Below are positions 16,238-21,950 of a stretch of DNA of 21,950 nucleotides, one piece after another; within the stretch, counting starts at the first letter, position 1, and each line of letters begins with the position of its first letter. The DNA comes from Flavobacterium sp. (GTDB lineage Bacteria; Bacteroidota; Bacteroidia; Flavobacteriales; Flavobacteriaceae). The stretch spans positions 317 to 22,266 of the forward strand of contig NZ_DQDX01000163.1 of NCBI RefSeq assembly GCF_003525665.1, in the 5' to 3' direction. Made by a program: the position numbers and the translations under genes. The notes under the pieces were generated by a model. The model was given only the letters and a program-made list of their open reading frames with translations. It searched no databases and was not told the DNA's origin.

Positions 16238-16696
16238 TTATTTTAATTGTCTATATTTTTCTAATAAATTGTTTAATTGTACTACTTCTTCTGGATCTAA
16301 ATTGGAAGAAAAATAATTCTCATGTTCAACTACCATCGGATCTAGATAGTTTAGTAAGTCTAGTCCTTTTTGAGTGATTTGAACTTCAATTTTTCTGCGA
16401 TTGTCAGGGCAAACTTCTCTAGTAACTAAATCTTTCAGAAGTAATTTGTCAATCAATCGGGTAGTGTTGCTGTTTTTGGCAATCATTCGTTCTTGAATGA
16501 CGCACATATTGGCTGGCAAACCTTTTTGACCGCGTAAAATTCGCAATACGTTATATTGTTCTGATGATAAATCATGTGGTTTTAAAATCTCACTAAATTT
16601 ATCTCCAATAACGTTGTGAGTATACATAACATTAAGGATGATTTTTTTAGAATCACTCAATGTAACGTTAGATTTTATTATCTCCTCAATTCTCAT
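16238..16696 (-). CDS. MarR-family transcriptional regulator
   Basis: Winged-helix repressor of 152 residues from ATG 16696 (157 from ATG 16711). The HTH and wing are visible: EQYNVLRILRGQKGLPANMCVIQ, then NSNTTRLIDKLLLKDLV and REVCPDNRRKIEVQITQKG. I prefer 16696 (MRIEEIIKSN) because the predicted promoter gives a transcript start near 16716, which leaves about 20 bases of leader; the longer form would have only about five. It heads the operon and lies next to two palindromes, so it probably represses itself, the nitroreductase and yceI. Cysteines 46 and 88 (about) could sense electrophiles, as in MhqR/OhrR-like members; this is a guess. Confidence 0.9.
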   Translation of the reverse strand: MRIEEIIKSNVTLSDSKKIILNVMYTHNVIGDKFSEILKPHDLSSEQYNVLRILRGQKGLPANMCVIQERMIAKNSNTTRLIDKLLLKDLVTREVCPDNRRKIEVQITQKGLDLLNYLDPMVVEHENYFSSNLDPEEVVQLNNLLEKYRQLK

Positions 16697-16711
16697 ATTC
16701 GTAGTTGTCAT

Positions 16712-16757
16712 ATTTGTAGGTACAAATGTAAATACTTTTTTATTTGTATATACAACT
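16712..16757. promoter_or_regulatory. Paired MarR operators over the marR operon promoter
   Basis: Site 1, ATTTGTAGGTACAAAT (16712-16727), is a 7-bp perfect inverted repeat with a two-base centre. Site 2, ATTTGTATATACAACT (16742-16757), is the same design with one mismatch. Their centres are 30 bp apart, close to three helical turns. On the minus strand TACATTTG (16723-16730) is the -7 element and GTTG (CAAC 16753-16756) sits 22 bases away as -33, so each operator covers one promoter element. Confidence 0.75.
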
Positions 16758-16807
16758 GTACTGTTATTTTTTTGTTAATTTATCTTAACGAGTTTCAAAG
16801 GAATTGC

Positions 16808-16815
16808 TATTTTTG
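16808..16815 (+). promoter_or_regulatory. Candidate -7 element of the rhodanese gene
   Basis: TATTTTTG matches TAnnTTTG and is 17 bases before the ATG, giving a very short leader. No good TTTG at the expected -33 distance. Confidence 0.45.
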
Positions 16816-16831
16816 ATAAAAATTTAAAACA

Positions 16832-17143
16832 ATGAATCTATCACAACAAGAGTGGGCTTCGCAATTAGAAGCCGATACAAATGCAGTAATTCTAGATGTA
16901 AGAACTGATGATGAATGGAATGAAGGAATTATCCCTGGAGCCATTTTAAACGATATTTATAAAGGACAAGGGTTTATTTATAAGTTAGAAGAATTAGACA
17001 AATCTAAAAACTACTATGTTTACTGTAAAGCTGGCGGAAGAAGTGCTCAAGCTTGCAGCATTATGAAGCAAATGGGTTTTGAAAACGCCTACAATCTTGA
17101 AGGTGGTTTCATGAATTGGGAAGGCGAAGTAGCGCAACCCTAA
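16832..17143 (+). CDS. Single-domain rhodanese
   Basis: 103-residue cytosolic sulfurtransferase-type domain. The active-site loop YCKAGGRSA holds Cys65, the persulfide-forming residue, in a six-residue CKAGGR loop typical of active single-domain rhodaneses. The N-terminal LDVRTDDEWNEGIIPGA is the CH2A-like motif (VILDVR...EG.IPGA), and the C-terminal NLEGGFMNW is the family's usual end. Physiological sulfur donor and acceptor unknown. It is divergent from the marR operon and ends inside a terminator hairpin shared with the convergent gene. Whether it responds to the same operators is open; they lie 75 or more bases upstream. Confidence 0.95.
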   Translation: MNLSQQEWASQLEADTNAVILDVRTDDEWNEGIIPGAILNDIYKGQGFIYKLEELDKSKNYYVYCKAGGRSAQACSIMKQMGFENAYNLEGGFMNWEGEVAQP

Positions 17144-17160
17144 AACATTATGTTTTAGGG
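17138..17160 (+). terminator. Terminator overlapping the stop codons of two converging genes
   Basis: CCCTAAAACA (17138-17147), loop TTA, TGTTTTAGGG (17151-17160): a 10-bp perfect stem followed by ATTTTCTTT on the + strand. The rhodanese TAA (17141-17143) is in the left arm; the minus-strand gene's stop is the loop itself (17148-17150). On the minus strand no T-tract follows, so it mainly ends the rhodanese transcript. Confidence 0.8.
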
Positions 17161-17573
17161 ATTTTCTTTAAAATAGTTTTATAAAAATCTTTTATTTGAT
17201 CTCTATTAATTTGCGTTGTTTTTATTTCAACAACTGCATCGTTATTTTCTTTAATCACTAATCTGTAAATATAGAATTTGTGAATAAAGGAATACACCAG
17301 CAATAACAATCCAATTGCAATTAGACCGTAGAAAAATATATTTTTATTAGATTTCAAATAGAAGTAAACATACAATAGGAGTGACGAACTAGCCAAAAAA
17401 CAAACTAAGTTACTCAAGAATACTCTACTTTTAAAAAGGTTTACTCTTTTAATAGAGTCGATGTAAACCTTATTTTTGGAAGCGCCTTTTGTGATAATTA
17501 ATTGATTATCTGTTATGTAGCCAAATTTTTTGTCAAAATAAATAATGTCGTTTTTTGTTTCTAATGCGGTCAT
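17148..17573 (-). CDS. Small membrane protein of unknown function, 141 residues
   Basis: I do not recognise the family. There is a soluble N-terminal ~48 residues (YFDKKFGYITDNQLIITKGA...YIDSIKRVNLFK), two adjacent membrane helices (about 51-73 and 78-99), and a soluble C-terminal ~40 residues. This layout, with short beta segments flanking a two-helix hairpin, resembles small bacterial PH-like membrane proteins, but I cannot confirm that. Its last four codons are encoded inside the terminator of the rhodanese gene. No promoter of the usual type stands out upstream. Confidence 0.75.
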   Translation of the reverse strand: MTALETKNDIIYFDKKFGYITDNQLIITKGASKNKVYIDSIKRVNLFKSRVFLSNLVCFLASSSLLLYVYFYLKSNKNIFFYGLIAIGLLLLVYSFIHKFYIYRLVIKENNDAVVEIKTTQINRDQIKDFYKTILKKIPKT

Positions 17574-17807
17574 TTTGTATCGTTTTAATAATATACGAAG
17601 ATTATACTATTTTTGGTTTTAGCGTGTAGAATGTTTTCTGCAAAAAATGAGAACGAGTACTACAAATCAGATGTTCTTTTTACCTTTCAAATTGACTTTA
17701 AAATTTAACTTCAAAAATTCATTATTCATAAAAAGAAGTAGGAATTTTACGTTGTGTTTATTGAATTCTCAGTAAAAAGCACCTAAACCTATCTATTTTC
17801 ACTTTTT

Positions 17808-17832
17808 TCATGACATTTTTTTATTGTCATGA
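17808..17832. repeat. Inverted repeat in the LytTR regulator's upstream region
   Basis: TCATGACA and TGTCATGA form an 8-bp perfect stem with a T-rich 9-base loop. No T-tract follows directly, so a protein-binding site is more plausible than a terminator. About 340 bases before the probable promoter of the LytTR regulator. Confidence 0.45.
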
Positions 17833-18172
17833 CGTTTTGTATTACTGAATGTAGTATTAAAGCTATTAAAAGCTATTTTATTTTGCCAATTAGCGTTAAA
17901 ATGTGCTTTTAGTCGATACATGGCACAGTACTTGGTTAGAGTGGTTGAGTCCAAATTTGATATTTAATAGTCATTTTTTTTAGATTATTACCAATCTTTT
18001 TCTTTCTGTTTTTTTTTGAGAATCGTGCTTGCAATTAAATTTTACTCGCAAATTTTATTTCTTTAATATTTAGTTAGAATGTTATTTTTTCAGTTATGTC
18101 AAGTTACGACACACTTATTAATTTCATTTATTAAAAACCAATTCCTTTAGCTCTTAATTATAACTATAGTTT

Positions 18173-18180
18173 TAGTTTTG
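18173..18180 (+). promoter_or_regulatory. Candidate -7 element for the LytTR regulator operon
   Basis: TAGTTTTG fits TAnnTTTG; the implied start near 18187 is just upstream of the open frame (after the stop at 18182-18184). A TTTA at 18146-18149 is the nearest -33 candidate, 23 bases away. Confidence 0.4.
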
Positions 18181-18238
18181 TTAAAGTTGGTTTTTTACTA
18201 AAAAAAAATACAATCCTATTATACATTTAAATAATTAC

Positions 18239-19009
18239 ATACCGGCCACAGTTACTATCAATGCGATTGTTATTTCAACCGAAGCTGATTCTATTCAAAT
18301 CCTGAAAAAATTTGAAGAAGAAAATACGATGATAATTGCATTATTGGGATGTTCTTCAACTATTGAAAGTGGAGTGGAGCAGATTAAAAGTTTAAGACCA
18401 AATGTTGTTTTTTTAGACATTTCTTTTGAGGATCATTACTTTTTTGAATTGCTGAGTACTTTAGAATTCAATCTCCCAAAATTAATTTTTATTTCATCGG
18501 ATGTAACCAATGCCTTAGTAGCATTTAAATATAATGCGGTGGATTTTATAATCAAGCCAATAACTTTTAATAGCATTATTAAAAGTATTTACAAGTCGAT
18601 TAAACTACTTGAGATGGAGCGAATTTATCAAGAACAAAAAATTAAGGTTATCAATTCTATTAACTCTAGTGCACCAAATGTTGATTATGTTGCCATTTCT
18701 TCAGTAGATAAAATTGAGTTGATTCAGATGAAAGATATTATTTTTTGTCAAGCCGATGGTAAATACACCAATTTTCATCTTACTGATGGCAGAAAGCTAA
18801 TGTCCTGTAGAAACCTTGGCGAATACAATACCATTTTAGATTCTAATTATTTTTTTAGAATTCATCATTCTTACATAATCAATTTACGACACATCGCTAA
18901 AATATCTAAGAAAGACGGTTATTTCTGCGAGCTTTCAAACAGAGTGACATTACCAATTGCAAAACGACGACAAGACGATTTCAATAAATTTATAAAATTA
19001 AAAGAATAA
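18239..19009 (+). CDS. LytTR-family response regulator with degenerate receiver; start codon unclear
   Basis: Transcription factor with an N-terminal receiver and a C-terminal LytTR DNA-binding domain (about 120-225 counting from ATG 18329; IIFCQADGKYTNFHL, FFRIHHSYIINLRHI). ATG 18329 would cut off the first strand and helix of the receiver. The same frame continues upstream to a stop at 18182-18184, and its translation (INAIVISTEADSIQILKKF) aligns with the normal receiver start, so I place the gene from about 18239. But that codon is ATA, and no ATG, GTG or TTG is in frame upstream of 18329. The usual acidic pair is Ser-Thr; the phospho-Asp (VVFLD, Asp30 from the ATG) and the Lys (FIIKP, Lys76) remain. 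First gene of the signalling cluster. Confidence 0.8.
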   Translation: MPATVTINAIVISTEADSIQILKKFEEENTMIIALLGCSSTIESGVEQIKSLRPNVVFLDISFEDHYFFELLSTLEFNLPKLIFISSDVTNALVAFKYNAVDFIIKPITFNSIIKSIYKSIKLLEMERIYQEQKIKVINSINSSAPNVDYVAISSVDKIELIQMKDIIFCQADGKYTNFHLTDGRKLMSCRNLGEYNTILDSNYFFRIHHSYIINLRHIAKISKKDGYFCELSNRVTLPIAKRRQDDFNKFIKLKE

Positions 19010-19056
19010 CTTATTTTTTAATAATTAGTAATTTAAAAGCACTAGAATCAATAAAA

Positions 19057-19062
19057 AAGGAG
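19057..19062 (+). promoter_or_regulatory. Shine-Dalgarno site of the histidine kinase
   Basis: AAGGAG eight bases before the ATG at 19071. It is the clearest such site in the window, where most genes have A-rich leaders without one, and it supports that start. Confidence 0.7.
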
Positions 19063-19070
19063 ACCATAAA

Positions 19071-21365
19071 ATGATCAAAAGTAATGACACTATAGAGCAG
19101 TTAAGTTATTCTAACGAGATGGAATTGTATAATTTTTCTGCTTTAGATGCACTAAATGCTAACATTGCTGTTATAAATAGTGATGGTCTTATCATTAAAG
19201 TCAATACAGCTTGGAAGAATTTTGGTAGAAATAATGGAGCCAATATTTTTGCTACAGAAGAAGGCGCGAATTATTTTGACGTTTGCAAAATTTCAGCATG
19301 TAGTACTAATGATTTAGCAATACAAGCATTTAATGGAATAAAAGAGGTTATTGATAGAGAAGCAGAAGAGTTTTATTTAGAATATCCATGCAATTCGCCC
19401 ACCAAAAAAAGATGTTTTTACATGCGCGCAAAGCGAATAGAAACCCATCTTGATTTGATATTAATTGAACACAACGATATTACGCATTTTAAAGAAGCCG
19501 AGAAAAAATTAAATAAAACTGAAAATGCTTTAGTAAAAACAGTGTCTAGTCATAACAAAACGCTCGATTCTTCGGTAGATGTTATCTGTTCTACAAATGA
19601 AAAAGGAGATTTTGTGCACATCAATGCTTCTTCATTTAAAACTTTAGGTTATTATCCGAAAGAGCTTATTGGTAAAAACTTTCTAGACTTTATAGTAGCT
19701 GAGGACAGAGAGAAAACGCTAGCTTCTTTTTTAGGAATTAAAAATGGTGTTTCTGTCACTTTATTCGAAAATCGATTTCATCATAAAAATGGTTCGGTTG
19801 TTCATGTCTTTTGGTCGGCCAAATGGGATAAAAAGAATAAAACAGTCTATTGTATTGGGAGGGATGAAACGCTTAAAAAGAATTTACAAAAAGCGGTTCT
19901 TGTTGAACGACAACGTTTCATGGATTTGTATGAGCAATCGCCATCCTGCATGGGAATTTTAAAAGGACCAAATCATGTATATGAAGTAGCCAATCCGCTT
20001 TATTTAAAACTTATTGGGAAAACCAACGTTATTGGGAAATCGGTTAAAGAGGTTTTGCCCGAGCTAGAATCGCAAGGTATTTTTCAATTTCTAGACGACG
20101 TTTACAATACTGGAGTTACCTTTTCGGCCAACGAAATGCTGATTAAATTTGACCACAATGGCGACGGAAACTTGGTAGAGACGTATCTAAATTTTATTTA
20201 TCAAGCGCACCGCGATAGTGCTGGTGAAATTGACGGAATATTGTTTTTTGGAAATGATGTAACCGAGCAAGTTTTGACAAGAAAGCAAATAGAAAAAAGC
20301 GAAAAAAAATACCGTCAAATAGTAGAAACAGCACAAGAGGGCATTTGGATGATTGATGACGACAATAAAACGACATTTGTCAATTCTAAAATGGCCGAAA
20401 TATTAGGATATACTACTCAAGAAATGATTGGTAAAGACATCTTTTTCTTTATGAGTGATAAAGTCAAAGTGAAAGCAGTCGAATTCATGAAGATTCAAAA
20501 AGAGAAGTATTTTAATCATTTTATTTTCAAATTTATTTCTAAATCGGGTAGTGTAGTATGGACGACCATATCCGCCAATCCGCTATACAATGAAGATAAT
20601 AAATACATCGGCGCTATGGCAATGGTTATGGACATCACCGAACGAAAAAGAAACGAAGAGCAATTAGAAATACAAAATGCCGAATTAATAAAAGCCCATC
20701 TAGAACTCGATCGTTTTGTATATAGCGTTTCACACGATTTGCGTTCGCCACTTACATCAGTTCTCGGATTAATTTCATTCATAGAAGAAGAAACCAAAGA
20801 GCAAGATACTCGCGAGCACGCTCAAATGATTAGAAACAGCGTTAACAGACTGGATGAATTCATCAAAAACATTTTGAGCTATTCTAGAAACAACCGTGTT
20901 AATCTAAACATCGAACCAATTGCTATTGACGAAACCATTTTATCCATAGTCAATGGTCTAAAAAACAGTCAACAAGCTAAAGAAATCGATTTTGTTTTCG
21001 AATTTTCCGAAGCACAACCATTTTTCTCTGATCAACTTAGGCTGAATACTATTTTAGAGAATTTAATTTCTAACGCAATTAAGCACCATAAGAAAGAAGA
21101 AGTTTATCGATTTATAAAAATTAACACCTTTTTTAAAGACGAGAAGTTGCACATTACCATAGAAGACAATGGCGTTGGTATTGATGAAGAATACCACAAT
21201 AAGATTTTTGATATGTTTTACCGTGTATCAAGTGATACCGATGGAACAGGAATAGGATTGTATATTGTAAAAGACTCTATTAAAAACATACAAGGTTCCA
21301 TTGAACTTCAATCCCAAAAAGGAGTAGGTACTATTTTTACCATAATTATTAAAAATTTAAAATGA
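19071..21365 (+). CDS. Soluble PAS-domain sensor histidine kinase
   Basis: 764 residues, no membrane segment or signal peptide, so a cytosolic sensor. Four PAS regions in a row: about 25-140, 160-270 (SSVDVICSTNEKGDFVHIN), 283-405 (LYEQSPSCMGILKG, PAS_4-like) and 410-525 (ETAQEGIWMIDDDNKTTFVN, the best match, ending DITERK). Then a coiled linker, the HisKA domain with phospho-His555 in SVSHDLRSPL, and the HATPase domain with N-box Asn664/Asn668 (LENLISNAIKHH), G1 DNGVG (699-703), F-box and G2 GTGIGL (725-730). All kinase motifs are intact. The stop overlaps the next gene's ATG (ATGA), so it most likely phosphorylates that receiver. Ligand of the PAS domains unknown. Confidence 0.96.
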   Translation: MIKSNDTIEQLSYSNEMELYNFSALDALNANIAVINSDGLIIKVNTAWKNFGRNNGANIFATEEGANYFDVCKISACSTNDLAIQAFNGIKEVIDREAEEFYLEYPCNSPTKKRCFYMRAKRIETHLDLILIEHNDITHFKEAEKKLNKTENALVKTVSSHNKTLDSSVDVICSTNEKGDFVHINASSFKTLGYYPKELIGKNFLDFIVAEDREKTLASFLGIKNGVSVTLFENRFHHKNGSVVHVFWSAKWDKKNKTVYCIGRDETLKKNLQKAVLVERQRFMDLYEQSPSCMGILKGPNHVYEVANPLYLKLIGKTNVIGKSVKEVLPELESQGIFQFLDDVYNTGVTFSANEMLIKFDHNGDGNLVETYLNFIYQAHRDSAGEIDGILFFGNDVTEQVLTRKQIEKSEKKYRQIVETAQEGIWMIDDDNKTTFVNSKMAEILGYTTQEMIGKDIFFFMSDKVKVKAVEFMKIQKEKYFNHFIFKFISKSGSVVWTTISANPLYNEDNKYIGAMAMVMDITERKRNEEQLEIQNAELIKAHLELDRFVYSVSHDLRSPLTSVLGLISFIEEETKEQDTREHAQMIRNSVNRLDEFIKNILSYSRNNRVNLNIEPIAIDETILSIVNGLKNSQQAKEIDFVFEFSEAQPFFSDQLRLNTILENLISNAIKHHKKEEVYRFIKINTFFKDEKLHITIEDNGVGIDEEYHNKIFDMFYRVSSDTDGTGIGLYIVKDSIKNIQGSIELQSQKGVGTIFTIIIKNLK

Positions 21366-21769
21366 TGATTGAGCCAACCATTACCAAGTTTGAGAATGTA
21401 ATGATCATTGATGACAATGTTATCGATTTATACATTGCTTCACGAATGATTACAAAAAATAATTTTGGAAATAATGTCATAGCCTATACCAAGGCGCAAG
21501 AAGCTCTTGATTATTTACAAGATAATCAAAACAATGAACTGGCTTTACCTCAAATTATCTTTGTAGACATTTACATGCCCATTATGTCGGGTTTCGATTT
21601 TTTAAAATTCTATAATGAACTTCCAGAGAAGCTCAAAAACTATTGTCATGTATATGTACTTTCCTCAACAATTGATGATTATGATATTATTCGTGCCAGT
21701 ACCGACGTCAACATTATATCATTCCAAGTAAAACCAATAACTAAAGATTTTTTGGATAAAATAAATTAA
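21362..21769 (+). CDS. Single-domain CheY-like response regulator
   Basis: 135 residues holding only a receiver domain. All switch residues are there: acidic pair IDDN (near residue 17), phospho-Asp in FVDIYMP, Ser/Ser/Thr in VLSST, and Lys in VKPI. With no output domain it should act through protein contact, as a phosphate shuttle or as a sink for the kinase. ATG 21362 overlaps the kinase stop by four bases; an alternative ATG follows at once (21365). A weak AT-only hairpin lies downstream, and nothing recognisable follows to the window end. Confidence 0.95.
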   Translation: MMIEPTITKFENVMIIDDNVIDLYIASRMITKNNFGNNVIAYTKAQEALDYLQDNQNNELALPQIIFVDIYMPIMSGFDFLKFYNELPEKLKNYCHVYVLSSTIDDYDIIRASTDVNIISFQVKPITKDFLDKIN

Positions 21770-21950
21770 TACTAATTCCATTCATTTTTTTATGAATTGT
21801 TTAATTTTCTTGTTATCTAAAATTTTATTTTATGTCTATTAAATCACTTGTTCTATTTTGAAACCACTTATTACTTTGGGATTTGTCACCCAACAAAAAA
21901 AGGAGATATTTGTTCTATAATAATCAGGATTTATAATTTGTTTCATAAAA
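21770..21950. other. AT-rich tail without a recognisable gene
   Basis: I see no supported gene. An ATTCAT/ATGAAT hairpin (21780-21797) is too weak to call a terminator. AAGGAG at 21900-21905 is not followed by a start codon. A 35-codon ORF on the minus strand is noted as rejected. Confidence 0.6.

Larger units (their letters stand above)
17574..18238. other. Gene-poor stretch of about 660 bp between divergent genes
   Basis: AT-rich, no convincing gene. Contents: a TATTTTTG (-7 like) at 17608-17615; a 42-codon ORF at 17647-17775 with basic, low-complexity product; an inverted repeat TCATGACA/TGTCATGA (17808-17815 and 17825-17832, 9-base loop), whose arms also read as direct TCATGAC repeats 19 bp apart; a tandem 10-bp repeat AGCTATTAAA/AGCTATTTTA at 17861-17880; and a promoter-like TAGTTTTG at 18173-18180 before the LytTR regulator. 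The repeats could be regulator sites. No RNA gene recognised. Confidence 0.6.

Noticed and set aside
17920..17967. 15-codon ORF (starts MAQYLV) in the gene-poor stretch
   Set aside because: Too short and without support to separate it from chance.
21780..21797. ATTCAT/ATGAAT hairpin after the single receiver gene
   Set aside because: Only six A-T-rich pairs with a T-loop; too weak to call a terminator.
21839..21946. 35-codon ORF on the minus strand near the window end
   Set aside because: Short, no promoter element seen, product not recognisable, and the region may belong to the next gene outside the window.
1..21950. CRISPR arrays, insertion sequences, phage genes, tRNA or rRNA
   Set aside because: No regular spaced repeats, transposase-like proteins, terminal repeats or structural RNA sequences were seen.

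Overview
The window is AT-rich chromosomal DNA from a member of the Bacteroidota, most likely a Flavobacterium or close relative. The signs are a secreted protein with a type IX secretion (T9SS) C-terminal sorting domain, several lipoproteins with Bacteroidota-type signal peptides, repeated TAnnTTTG promoter -7 elements, A-rich rather than Shine-Dalgarno translation starts at most genes, a bacillithiol-linked YtxJ protein, and a CCCGAAGCTTCGGG-type intergenic repeat I associate with Flavobacterium. I see no phage, insertion sequence, CRISPR, tRNA or rRNA. Nearly everything is core or common metabolic and stress content.

Layout. 1-1273 (+): the 3' part of an archaemetzincin-like lipoprotein gene, then ytxJ. 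1366-3976 (-): fumarylacetoacetase (tyrosine breakdown) followed by an unknown lipoprotein, with a small palindromic repeat cluster between them. 4090-5364 (+): glyA. 5440-7431 (-): a T9SS-exported leucine-rich-repeat protein. 7571-8047 (-): a small unknown lipoprotein. 8193-8954 (+): yaaA, tail to tail with a small helical protein (8956-9303, -). 9470-14124 (-): a complete tripartite drug-efflux operon in the order tetR, tolC-like, emrA-like, emrB-like, with a double palindromic operator over its promoter. 14360-14929 (-): glutamine amidotransferase PabA/TrpG. 15002-16711 (-): a marR, nitroreductase, yceI operon with two matching operator palindromes. 16832-17143 (+): a single-domain rhodanese, converging on a small membrane protein (17148-17573, -). 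After a gene-poor stretch of about 660 bp comes a signalling cluster on the + strand: a LytTR-type regulator, a soluble four-PAS histidine kinase and a single-domain CheY-like receiver (about 18239-21769).

The most unusual part is the signalling cluster. The LytTR regulator's reading frame clearly continues upstream of its first ATG (18329) and supplies the missing start of its receiver domain, but no ATG, GTG or TTG start exists in that extension. The acidic pair that normally binds magnesium is Ser-Thr, so phosphorylation is doubtful. The kinase overlaps the following intact receiver by four bases, which suggests that receiver is its true partner. The two stress or efflux operons carry clear, checkable operator architectures. 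Beyond these I do not see evidence for a wholly new system.
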